Both the position numbers and the translations under genes were made by a program. Below the pieces are notes generated by a model that saw only the letters and a program-made list of their open reading frames with translations, made no database searches and was not told the origin of the DNA. A DNA stretch of 64,000 bases from Methanosphaera sp. BMS (lineage in GTDB: Archaea; Methanobacteriota; Methanobacteria; Methanobacteriales; Methanobacteriaceae), in assembly GCF_003268005.1 (NCBI RefSeq), contig NZ_CP014213.1, positions 2,766,001 through 2,830,000 on the forward strand, read 5' to 3'. Of the stretch, positions 9,077 through 16,896 are shown one piece after another; position 1 is the first letter of the stretch; every line of letters starts with the position of its first letter.

Positions 9077-9442
9077 TTATAATATACTTTCAATTTCTTG
9101 AATAAATTCTTCAGCATTGCATATTATTTCTTCAGCTAATTCTCTGGAAAATACAGCTGAAAAATCATAACTTGACTTATTTCTAATATCTCTAGCATCG
9201 TAAAGATAGCCATAACATTTCCTGCTGAAAACGCCTTTCTTAACACACTTTGATAATTTCCTTAAAACTCCATCATGTGTTTTAGTATATATATTTCTTT
9301 TATTAAAATATGCCATAGCTGATGAATGCATAGCATAATAAGACAAAGTAATAGAATCTCTATAGTGTTCTCTTTCAAACAACATTTTACTGGAACTTAA
9401 GTTTTACTTAGCCACATTAAGAGCATCAGTCCAATCATCCAA
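9077..9442 (-). pseudogene. HEPN-domain toxin-like gene interrupted by a nonsense codon
   Basis: The minus-strand frame from a TTG at 9442 reads DDWTDALNVAK, then TAA at 9404-9406 (codon 13), then NLSSSKMLFEREHYRDS and on to 9077 without another stop. The composite 121-residue product has the length and layout of UPF0332 HEPN proteins (LSYYAMHSSAMAYF helix, KTHDGVLRKL, then ARDIRNKSSYDF). The last motif has the Arg...Tyr-Asp form of this family rather than the canonical RNase motif R-X4-6-H. The gene overlaps the end of the upstream nucleotidyltransferase gene, the normal arrangement of MNT/HEPN pairs. Translation from the ATG at 9385 could still give a 102-residue protein lacking the first helix. 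Confidence 0.8.
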
Positions 9443-9740
9443 GAACAACACCCTCTTTGAGTACATTGGATAAAAACATATTATTCTTAGTTTTATTAAA
9501 ATGTTCTTCTGTCATTAAATGTGGTGATATAACTTCCCCACAATCAAGAATCACATCAACAGCTAACTCATTTACTTTAGATCTTAATTTATCAGCATTT
9601 TTCGAAACAATTAGAATATCAATATCAGAGTTAGGAGTGTCCTGTCTTCGAGCAACAGAACCATATAACATGATTAATGTAATATCTTCAGATTTTAATT
9701 TTTCTGCAAATTGTTTAGCTAAGTTAATTCTATTAATCAA
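9435..9740 (-). CDS. Minimal nucleotidyltransferase (MntA-like antitoxin)
   Basis: 101-aa MNT-family protein. The active-site signature is complete: GSVARRQDTPNSDIDIL, i.e. GS...DxD, near residues 27-43, with a further Asp in ELAVDVIL. In MNT/HEPN toxin-antitoxin modules this enzyme adenylylates a tyrosine of the HEPN partner and silences it. A strong site (AGGAGGTAG) precedes the ATG at 9740. Its HEPN partner directly downstream is broken, so this copy may now be an orphan antitoxin. It sits inside the IS-bracketed island. Confidence 0.88.
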   Translation of the reverse strand: MINRINLAKQFAEKLKSEDITLIMLYGSVARRQDTPNSDIDILIVSKNADKLRSKVNELAVDVILDCGEVISPHLMTEEHFNKTKNNMFLSNVLKEGVVLG

Positions 9741-9919
9741 ATAAACTACCTCCTAATCATTAATAATATAACATCATATTCCTTTAAAATAACAAATGAT
9801 ATTCATTCTTCATTATATACTAGTATATTTTCATCATATTTAAATATATTACTTGAACCTCTCCTTCTTGTAGAAGACGGAGATTCTTGGGTTGTAAGTT
9901 TTTTTTGGAAATTAAGTAT

Positions 9920-9960
9920 ACCAAGCTATCCCCCACGTCCCGTGGGTTCACATATATATG
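9920..9960 (-). other. Right-end hairpin of a decayed tnpB element
   Basis: The perfect stem CCCACG (9932-9937) / CGTGGG (9941-9946) lies just past the 3' end of the tnpB remnant, followed on the minus strand by GGGGATAGCTTGG. This hairpin-plus-tail layout is the usual right end (and guide-RNA scaffold end) of IS605-like elements. Confidence 0.55.
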
Positions 9961-9971
9961 TATCTTTTTAA

Positions 9972-10295
9972 TTAATTGTTATGGTATTTTTTTTTGAAAG
10001 TATGTTTAAACCTTCTTGTAGTATGTTTATGGCTTGAGTTGACGTCACGGTCATGGGTGGTTTTACAATCGGGACAAGTCCATTTCTTTATCTAAAGTTA
10101 AATCGTTAAATTTGTAACCACATATGCTGCAATAGTTTACTGGATGGGTAAAATCAATCTGTTTGTATGAAGTTTCTTTTATTCCAGGATGACCTGTATT
10201 TTAGCCTGTTAATGAATTTGCTGATACTTATCCTTTGAGAGTTTGGAGGATAATTTGTTGTTTTTCATCATTGCTTTGATGTTTAGAGTTTTCAT
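9972..10295 (-). pseudogene. Remnant of a second tnpB gene (3' third only)
   Basis: The minus-strand translation begins MKTLNIKAMMKNNKL, matching SMETLNIKGMLKNSR at residues 266-280 of the intact TnpB. It then needs frame changes and crosses several stops: the zinc-ribbon part reads YCSICGYKFNDLTLDKE in one frame and WTCPDCKTTHDRDVN in another. Everything upstream of the second RuvC motif is missing. The remnant begins exactly where the truncated toxin reading frame ends, so a deletion or insertion event fused the two. Not functional. Confidence 0.85.
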
Positions 10296-10366
10296 ACAAA
10301 TTTTGTTTTTTCATGCTTTTTGAGGAATTTTTTAGCTCTGTTATGCTCAAATAATTTATCAGTCAT
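10292..10366 (-). pseudogene. Truncated RelE/ParE-type toxin, first 24 codons
   Basis: The ATG at 10366 overlaps the antitoxin stop (ATGACTGA), as in translationally coupled toxin-antitoxin pairs. The product MTDKLFEHNRAKKFLKKHEK resembles the first beta strand and helix of RelE-like mRNA interferases (strand, then a lysine-rich KFLKK helix). The frame stops at 10292-10294, where homology switches abruptly to tnpB. About 60-70 residues, including all catalytic positions, are lost. Confidence 0.65.
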
Positions 10367-10625
10367 GTTTAATCTCTTGTTCTAGTAATGTTATTCTTTC
10401 ATCCAATTCTTCTAATGTTATTTCAGAAACATTATTTAAGTTTCCCCTTTCAAAATTTTCTATTTCTTTATTGTAAAATTCGGCTTCTTCATCAGAAAAC
10501 TCTTCATTTTCTATATAATAATCTATTAAACGATTTATCACATCATTAAAAGTATCTTTTTTAGAAGCTAATTCAGATAAAGCATTATGTGTACTTACAC
10601 TTATTTTGATAGTTTTAGTCATCAT
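10359..10625 (-). CDS. Ribbon-helix-helix/VapB-like antitoxin
   Basis: 88-aa acidic protein. The N-terminus has the short beta strand and two helices of an RHH or VapB-like DNA-binding domain (TKTIKISVSTHNALSELA, then DTFNDVINRLIDYYIE). The C-terminus is a charged, presumably unstructured toxin-binding arm ending in LEELDERITLLEQEIKHD. The ATG at 10625 follows AGGTG. It is the first gene of a toxin-antitoxin operon whose toxin is cut off after 24 codons. A palindromic site in its promoter suggests autoregulation. Confidence 0.75.
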   Translation of the reverse strand: MMTKTIKISVSTHNALSELASKKDTFNDVINRLIDYYIENEEFSDEEAEFYNKEIENFERGNLNNVSEITLEELDERITLLEQEIKHD

Positions 10626-10641
10626 GTTAACACCTAATAAT

Positions 10642-10668
10642 AGTATACTTGGTATACTATATAAATAT
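10642..10668 (-). promoter_or_regulatory. Promoter and palindromic operator of the antitoxin gene
   Basis: Inverted repeat AGTATAC-TTG-GTATACT at 10642-10658. It lies between the TATA box (ATTTATATAG on the minus strand, ~10657-10668) and the antitoxin ATG at 10625. Each half contains the palindrome GTATAC. Position and symmetry fit an operator for an RHH dimer pair that would block transcription. Confidence 0.6.
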
Positions 10669-10948
10669 TGCTATCAAAACTTTATCAGAAACGTCAATAT
10701 CACCAGACATAATATTTTTGATAATGAAATATCATGAATCATTGCAACTGAATAAATAGTCATGTGGAATATTTTGGTGATAATTAGGCCGAATACAACA
10801 CTAATGAACACTATCAGGTAGCATGTGGCTTGTAAATAATTGAAAAGCATGAACTGCCAATGACTGAACAAAAATAGAAAACAATAATAAATAGCAATAC
10901 ACACAGGATTAACACAATGGGAAAAAACTCATCAGCGAAAAAACAACA
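10669..10948. other. Degraded DNA within the island
   Basis: No convincing gene. A hydrophobic minus-strand frame (10674-10904, 76 codons from GTG) could be a remnant of a membrane protein, but it has no ribosome site and no recognisable family. Confidence 0.3.
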
Positions 10949-11260
10949 ATGAACATAGCATCAAAAGAAGCAACACTCACAACAGAAGTATCACAGCAAC
11001 ACCCTGTTCACGGATACAACTAACTGCAATGATAAATGAAAAAAAACGATAAACACAAGTAAAACTCGACTTCAATGTACAGTAAAACTGTTAAAGACTT
11101 AAGCGTCAAAGTTGAGTACGCTAAGCTAGCTAACGGTACTGTAAGTGTAAACTATACAATACCGGAGTCTATGAAGGCTGGTGACTACACCATTACTGCT
11201 ATTTACATGCCGACTAGTGGAGACAGAGTGGATAGTAATGCTGTTTTGGCTGTAATTTAA
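10949..11260 (+). pseudogene. Fragment of an adhesin-like protein with an Ig-like repeat
   Basis: The final 61 codons (11075-11257) read SVKVEYAKLANGTVSVNY, TIPESMKAGDYTITAIYMP and a closing VLAVI, which is the end of a typical methanogen Ig-like (Big-type) surface repeat. The same pattern occurs in the transglutaminase protein at 50.3-51.9 kb (SISYTIPKSLSKSAYTITATYSG). Upstream, pieces such as NIASKEATLTTEVS and LTAMINE lie in different frames with stops between them. This is therefore the decayed 3' end of a larger surface-protein gene. Confidence 0.7.
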
Positions 11261-11601
11261 GCTTAAAGTATGCATTCACCTTAACCTCCCATTTTTTTTA
11301 ATTTTTAAAAAGATTAAGTACCTGAATTCACTAGGTGGTAATCTGATGAATATGTGTCAAGAAGTTATTAGTTTATATTAACTATCTATCAGGTATCTCC
11401 AAAAATATATTTATTCCATTATATTTAATTCACATATAAATGAATCATTTGATAATACATTTAAGCATATGTGATGTAAAAAAAAAAATAAAGACTTGTA
11501 ATCTGAAAAGTGATTTAAACGATATTGCAATAGAGTTCATCAGAGGAGATCAATCACCAAAACATTATTTTATACTAAAAACTCAAAGTAACTAGTATTT
11601 T
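11261..11601 (+). other. Spacer before IS copy 2, with a short open frame
   Basis: 341 bases. A frame from the ATG at 11440 to TAG at 11593-11595 encodes 51 residues (with SDLNDIAIEFIRGDQSPKHY) that look like natural protein rather than random AT-rich translation. It lacks a ribosome site and matches no family I know. It may be the end of a gene truncated during IS insertion. Nothing else is seen. Confidence 0.3.
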
Positions 11602-13671
11602 GAGGGTGTGCGACAACTCTCCCAAAATGAGTAATTTTTTATTACTTTAAATCTCTTTATTTTTAATTTATTTTATTATCTATTTTTGTTTTTTGATAAC
11701 TTTTTTATTTTGATTTATATTTGAATTATAGTTTTTGTTTTATAGGTATATTTAAATATAACCTTTTATAAATATATTATATAGAATAAGATTATTAATG
11801 GTTTTGTTATTTATGGTTTTACGTGAAGATACTATTGGTCAAACATTTTTGTTACCTACAGATATTAGGACTTTGATTCCTGAGGATCATGTTTGTTTTT
11901 TTATAGAGAAACTTGTGAATTGTGTTGATTTTAGTGAAATTGATTTTCAATATGTTGATACTCCTGGTCAAAAGGCTTATCCTGCCGCTATGCTGGTACG
12001 AATAATACTTTTGGGCACCATATATTCTATTCATAGTAGTCGTAAGTTGGAACGTATTGTTCGTGAAAATATTGTATTTATGTATTTAGCTGGATTTCAA
12101 ACTCCTGTTTTTTAGTACTATTGCAGCTTTTAAACGTGAACACAATGATTTGATAGAAAAAGTTTTCCTGGAAACAATTAATTATGGACATAATCGTAAT
12201 CTGATTGATTTTGACAGCATTAGTATTGATGGGAGTAAAACCAGGGCATATGCTAATAAATACAATAATTTAAGCAATGAAGATGTTTTAAAACTTTTAT
12301 ACATCATTCGCAAAGGAATCATAACTGATGAAGAAGAGAACAAAGCGTTAGAAAATCGACAAAATAAAACCATTAAAAACGATAATGATAATAAAGAACG
12401 GATTAAAGAAGCTTTAAAAGAATCTAAAAATATCAAAGTAAAATCTAATGAAAAACCACGAAGCATAAAGAAAATAGAACATCCTGAATCTGATGAGGAA
12501 ATTGAAGAAGATCAGGAAACGTTGGATACTTATCGTAAAAAGCCAATGAAAAGCACCATGAAACATGATGAAAGCAAATTTGACGAAGAAATGTATGAAT
12601 TAATTGATGAAAATGATTTAAACTTCTGTGGAAAACAAATACTAAAACAAGCAATAGAACACCCCGAAACAGCCTATAAACAAATACAAAAATTAGAAAG
12701 ATGCAAAGAAGAACTAGAAAAAAGTGGTAAAAACACAGTAAATTACACAGACCCTGAAGCACGCAAAAGTCCTAACAAGTAAAATAATGCAATCAGGATA
12801 TAACGAACAAATAACAGTAGACAACAAAAACGGACTAATAATAGCAGTAGATGTAACACAAGATGCAAATGATCAAAAACAATTAATACCCATGATAGAA
12901 AAAACACAAGAAACTTTACAAAACGCATTAAACATATCACAAGAGGAATCAGAACAAATAATACAAAACACGGATATACTCGCAGATAATGGCTATTCTA
13001 CTAATCAAACAATACATAACATATACGATGAAGGAAAATATTCAATTTTAATCCCCAACAAACAACAAGCAACTCAACAAAAAGATTGCCTAAAAAGAAA
13101 AAGCCAAAAACAAAACAACAATAAAGATGGATTTTCAAAACACAACATGATAAAAGATGAAGAAAACTACTGCTACATCTGCCCAGAAAACAAAGTATTA
13201 CCAGTACAACAAGTCTATCCTGGAAAATACAACGACAGAATAATATACTACACACATGAATGCAGCAAATGCCCTTCAAAAAACATATGCTTAACCAATA
13301 AAATGACAGGAAAAGTACTCACAGACTACACCAGCCAAGCCAAAGAATTACTGGCCTATAAGTTTGAAACACCACATGGACAAAAACAATACAAAAAACG
13401 AATGCCAATGGTAGAACCACGATTCGCATACAACAAATACGCCCTGAAATACAGACAATATCACATATTAGGGCTGGAAAATGCAAAAATGCAACAAACA
13501 CTCATGGCAACAGCACAAAACATAGTGAAAATACATAATCTAGAACTTAAAGAACAATCAAAAAATAAAATATTAATAGATCTAACTTAAAAAAATAGAA
13601 TAAATATTAAAATAATAAAATAAACATCAAAGAACAAGTATACTATATACTCATAATTGTTGAACACTCTC
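11602..13671 (+). mobile_element. IS1182-like insertion sequence, copy 2
   Basis: 2.07-kb element related to copy 1. Left end GAGGGTGTGCGACAACTCTC (11602-11621); right end, reverse complement, GAGAGTGTTCAACAATTATG (13652-13671), which has diverged more than in copy 1. Same orientation as copy 1 and separated from it by 2.6 kb of accessory DNA. Its right end lies 38 bases from the stop codon of the mtaA-type gene. Confidence 0.83.
11798..13590 (+). pseudogene. IS1182-family transposase, frameshifted
   Basis: Homologous along its whole length to the transposase at 7204-8940. It has the glutamine codon (CAA) where copy 1 has TAG, but it is broken twice. An extra T in the run at ~12110-12115 gives TTT TAG after FQTPV. 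A net 2-base loss near 12778-12790 (CCTAACAAGTAA where copy 1 has CCTAACAAAGAA) breaks the frame again after ARKSPNK. The three readable pieces are 11798-12112, 12150-12782 and 12787-13590. DDE residues remain recognisable across the fragments (SIDGSKTRAY, ILADNGYS, MVEPRFAYNK). Not functional without frameshifting. Confidence 0.9.
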
Positions 13672-13709
13672 AAAAACGCTTTACTTTTTTTGTTAAATCT
13701 ACATTTACA

Positions 13710-14738
13710 TTATTGTTCTATTTTTTCAAAGTACTCATCTCTGGCATCGACCATTGCCTTAATATTGTTTAAAGGTGTCTCATAAGCAATATTGCATCCT
13801 GGTCCTAAAACATCCACCATTTTATCAAGACATTTTGCTGATTCTTCCTTGATTTGTTCCTCATTTTTCATAAGCAAAGTTTCGCCGATGGCCAAATTTC
13901 CACAAATGGCTGTTTTACTACCTATTTTCTCTTTAATTTCCCTTGTATAGCTAATATCTACCTCCTGGGATATGCTTAGGCCTTCATATCCACATGAAAG
14001 CATATTTTCTATGTTGGGATTTGTATCACCACAAATATGCAATACTCCTGGAACATCCATGGAGTCTGATAACTCGACAAGATATGGCTGAATCAAATCA
14101 ACAAACAGATTGGGTTTTACAATGTTTGTTGTTGAACTGGGATCGTTGACGACTATGCAGTCAACGCCGATATCCTGATAAAATTTCACTTCCTCTACCA
14201 GTTTACTGTTAATTTCTTCAAGTGCATCCTCAATATCAAAGTAATCTGAGTTCAGCATTTTGATTATTTTGCCCAAATCCACCAAATCGGTCAGTAATGT
14301 AAAAGCACTTGTAATTTCTCCTATAATCGGTACATCTTTATCATCATATCTTTCATGAATAATCTCCACGGCTTTTTCTATAACTGGAAACTGGCCCAGA
14401 TTAATGAAATCATCCGGAAGTTCAACGTCTTCAGGCATGTCAAAGGGGGATTTGCTTATTACAGGGGCAAGAGATCCTTCCTGTCTTTTGAAAAAGTGGC
14501 CCACGGATTCTGATTCAAACCATAAATCAAGGGGTACTGTTATTCCTTCAAGTTGAGTATACTCATAGACCAAACCGGCCACTTCGGCCATTTTTTCCGC
14601 ATCATGGCAAGCCTCATTAAAATTTGTATTGGCCTTGGAAAGTAGTTCTGTTGTCAGTACTGATGGAAAGGCCGTAACGGGTGTTTTTTCACAATCCTTT
14701 CCATTTAAAGCATTTATCAAATTATCTTTCATATTCAT
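13710..14738 (-). CDS. mtaA: MtaA-type methylcobamide:coenzyme M methyltransferase
   Basis: 342-aa member of the uroporphyrinogen-decarboxylase/MtaA-MtbA superfamily. These enzymes take the methyl group from a methylated corrinoid protein and give methyl-CoM; with MtaB and MtaC this is the entry of methanol into methanogenesis. The zinc-ligand region HICGD lies near residue 237, with a cysteine in the following SCGYEGLSI and another in AICGNLAIG. The N-terminus (KDNLINALNGKDCEKTPVTAF) is typical of the group. The ATG at 14738 follows AAGGTG. No mtaB or mtaC is nearby. MtaA as opposed to MtbA or a paralogue is judged from the likely methanol-dependent host, so the symbol is less certain than the family. 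Confidence 0.78.
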   Translation of the reverse strand: MNMKDNLINALNGKDCEKTPVTAFPSVLTTELLSKANTNFNEACHDAEKMAEVAGLVYEYTQLEGITVPLDLWFESESVGHFFKRQEGSLAPVISKSPFDMPEDVELPDDFINLGQFPVIEKAVEIIHERYDDKDVPIIGEITSAFTLLTDLVDLGKIIKMLNSDYFDIEDALEEINSKLVEEVKFYQDIGVDCIVVNDPSSTTNIVKPNLFVDLIQPYLVELSDSMDVPGVLHICGDTNPNIENMLSCGYEGLSISQEVDISYTREIKEKIGSKTAICGNLAIGETLLMKNEEQIKEESAKCLDKMVDVLGPGCNIAYETPLNNIKAMVDARDEYFEKIEQ

Positions 14739-15274
14739 GGGAACACCTTGGTAATTTTGTTGTCTTAAAAATCTTTATTTATACTTTTATCGGTATTGTT
14801 AAATATTTTTTTTGACTTTGACAATTTGGCAACAATTATGAAATAAATTTCCATCATAATTCTTGAAGTAATGTGTCATTAAATCATTGAATGTCTTACA
14901 ATCTTAGTATATGCTCACACTAAAAATGAGATATATTGAACCGCCTTGTTTTAAAATAATTATTTGAATCTGCAATGTATATGTCAGTTATAAAATCATG
15001 ATTTGATAATGATATTGTTTTGGAGAAATAATAATGACAGTTACGCATTTTCATTATGTGCAATCGGCGTGTCAATAAACCCTTTCATAAAATTCACTTA
15101 AGAACATTATGCTGAAGTTATTATTTAATCATTTACTGTAATCTATTAAACTTAACGAATATCATTTTCAAGATGTATTTAAAATAGGTACTTTAGACAT
15201 AACTAAAAAACAAAACATTTATATAGTTATGCTATTATACTATTTCTATCTACTATAGAGTTAGGAGTGATTTT
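14739..15274. other. 536-base divergent intergenic region
   Basis: Upstream of both the mtaA-type gene and the ferredoxin gene, so it should hold two promoters; the ferredoxin one is clear at 15218. A 14-codon frame with a GGAG site starts at the ATG of 15033 (MTVTHFHYVQSACQ) and may be a gene remnant. Nothing else is supported. Confidence 0.35.
15218..15225 (+). promoter_or_regulatory. TATA box of the ferredoxin gene
   Basis: TTTATATA, 50 bases upstream of the ATG, preceded by A-rich BRE-like sequence. Spacing gives a leader of about 25-30 bases containing the AGGAGTGA ribosome site. Confidence 0.55.
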
Positions 15275-15508
15275 ATGTATGAAGTTGTTTTAGAAAGAGA
15301 AGATTGTGTAATGTGTGGAAATTGTGTCGATTTAGACGAAACACTATTTACATTTGATGATGATGACAGGGCAACAATCGTGGGTTCAAATAGGGACGGA
15401 GATGTTGACGAATTGGAAATCGATGATATTGAAGTCTATACAGAAGCTGCCGAAAACTGTTCTGGTGAATGTATAGAAGTTTATGATGAGGAAGGAAATC
15501 CAGTATAA
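15275..15508 (+). CDS. Small acidic ferredoxin-like protein, single [4Fe-4S] cluster
   Basis: 77-aa, strongly acidic. The motif CVMCGNC near residues 11-17 gives three cluster ligands; a fourth probably comes from Cys in ENCSGEC near residue 65. This is the one-cluster archaeal ferredoxin pattern in which the usual CP motif is replaced by CSGEC. It is probably a soluble electron carrier, partner unknown. It is monocistronic with its own TATA box. Confidence 0.75.
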   Translation: MYEVVLEREDCVMCGNCVDLDETLFTFDDDDRATIVGSNRDGDVDELEIDDIEVYTEAAENCSGECIEVYDEEGNPV

Positions 15509-15725
15509 ATATATCCATCTTCCACCTTCATCACTTTTGAGTATCCCCTATTTTTTTAGTATAAAGTTTAATTATTATTCTTACAATCTATTTTCAAACT
15601 AATTATTTGCCAAGAATATCTTGCACCTGCTTATTTTTTTTCCCAAAACTTAATAATAATTTCATACAAAATATCTAATATCTATAAATTATAAGATATT
15701 ATAATTTTTTCAGGAAGGGAATTTA

Positions 15726-16781
15726 ATGAAATTATTGATTTTTGTCACAGGAAGAGGTATTGGTGGAGATGCATTGATTGCATATAACGTAAAAAAATAC
15801 TTGAAACAGAATGGTATTGATTCTGAAATAGTATTGGATCCAAAATCTCCAGGTTACTACTTTAAAAAACGAAATATTCCATGGTTAACCTCACCAATAC
15901 CAAATGCCGGAGGCCATGCAGCTTCCAAAATCAAATTATTAAAAGCAGCAATAAAATCACTCATGGCATCAATAAGGGGTTCATTATTAATACGAAAAGA
16001 AAAGGCTGATGGGGTAGTTGGAGTTGTTGGTGGAGGTGCAATCATCGGTGCTCTTTCTGCTAAACTGGCTCGAGTTCCAGCAGTGACAATGGTCAGTACA
16101 CCAACGGATACCTCAATATCCATGAAACTTAATCCGACATTAATGCTTCCGGAATCACCGGAATACTCTAATCCCAAAGATTCTTCCTCAAAGTATGAAG
16201 TTAAAAAAATATATTCTCCAATTAACTTGGACATAATGGGGGGCAATAAAGAGAACATAATTGATAAATTACCCTCAGCATTTGATGTTTCAAAGGATTC
16301 AATACTCTTTGCGTCAGGTTCAACATTATTTGACGATATGGCAAAGGCCGCACGTAAATTTGCAGAAGAAACTGATGATTATAACATATTCGTAATAGGC
16401 GATCCATTAAAAGAGGAGTTGAATGATATCATAGATTATCCAAATATAATTAACCTTGGGTATATCAATTATATCGCCGATTTATATGACCTGATTGATT
16501 TGGCGGTTATCACTGATGATGGATTAACATTGCATGAGACCATGGCCTGTCAAATACCGGTGGTTGTGGTGTTGGGCGTAAAGTATGGACGTTATCATAA
16601 CCTGGCAAGTGTATTTGAAGGAGCCGTACTGGAAAGTAATGTTGACAACATAACTGATGTTGTTCTTAAAGCATTGGATAATAAGCAATCAATGAAAGAG
16701 GCAGCCGGAAAATATTCGGATGATTTGTTGAATGCCCCAAATGAAATGTGTGATTTCATAAAAAAACATATGAAAAAATAG
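15726..16781 (+). CDS. MurG-like (GT28) glycosyltransferase
   Basis: 351-aa two-Rossmann-domain protein. The start GRGIGGDALIAYNVKKYLK and the glycine stretch GVVGVVGGGAIIGALSAK (~residue 100) resemble the N-domain of MurG and related UDP-sugar transferases. The C-domain carries a GLTLHETMACQIPVVVV motif (~residue 262), the sugar-nucleotide site of GT-B enzymes. MurG adds GlcNAc to lipid I; in a pseudomurein organism an analogous step, or glycolipid synthesis, is plausible but unproven. The ATG follows GGAAGGG. A hairpin terminator ends the gene. Confidence 0.7.
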   Translation: MKLLIFVTGRGIGGDALIAYNVKKYLKQNGIDSEIVLDPKSPGYYFKKRNIPWLTSPIPNAGGHAASKIKLLKAAIKSLMASIRGSLLIRKEKADGVVGVVGGGAIIGALSAKLARVPAVTMVSTPTDTSISMKLNPTLMLPESPEYSNPKDSSSKYEVKKIYSPINLDIMGGNKENIIDKLPSAFDVSKDSILFASGSTLFDDMAKAARKFAEETDDYNIFVIGDPLKEELNDIIDYPNIINLGYINYIADLYDLIDLAVITDDGLTLHETMACQIPVVVVLGVKYGRYHNLASVFEGAVLESNVDNITDVVLKALDNKQSMKEAAGKYSDDLLNAPNEMCDFIKKHMKK

Positions 16782-16787
16782 TTAAAA

Positions 16788-16817
16788 GAGTTTTTAAAAA
16801 CTCATTATTCTTTTTTT
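16788..16817 (+). terminator. Terminator of the GT28-like gene
   Basis: The perfect palindrome GAGTTTTTAAAAACTC (16788-16803) is followed 7 bases later by a T-run. The structure could also serve the convergent gene on the other strand. Confidence 0.6.
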
Positions 16818-16896
16818 AATTTTTAATTCTCAAACAGTCTTTTTTAATAGGAATAGTTATTGCCGTCTTTTTAAATATTTTGTCAAAGGTCGAATA

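Noticed and set aside
10674..10904. Hydrophobic 76-codon minus-strand frame in the island
   Set aside because: GTG start without ribosome site; hydrophobic translation is common from T-rich DNA. Kept only as a possible remnant.
15033..15077. 14-codon frame with GGAG site (MTVTHFHYVQSACQ)
   Set aside because: Too short to support as a gene; recorded only in the gap description.
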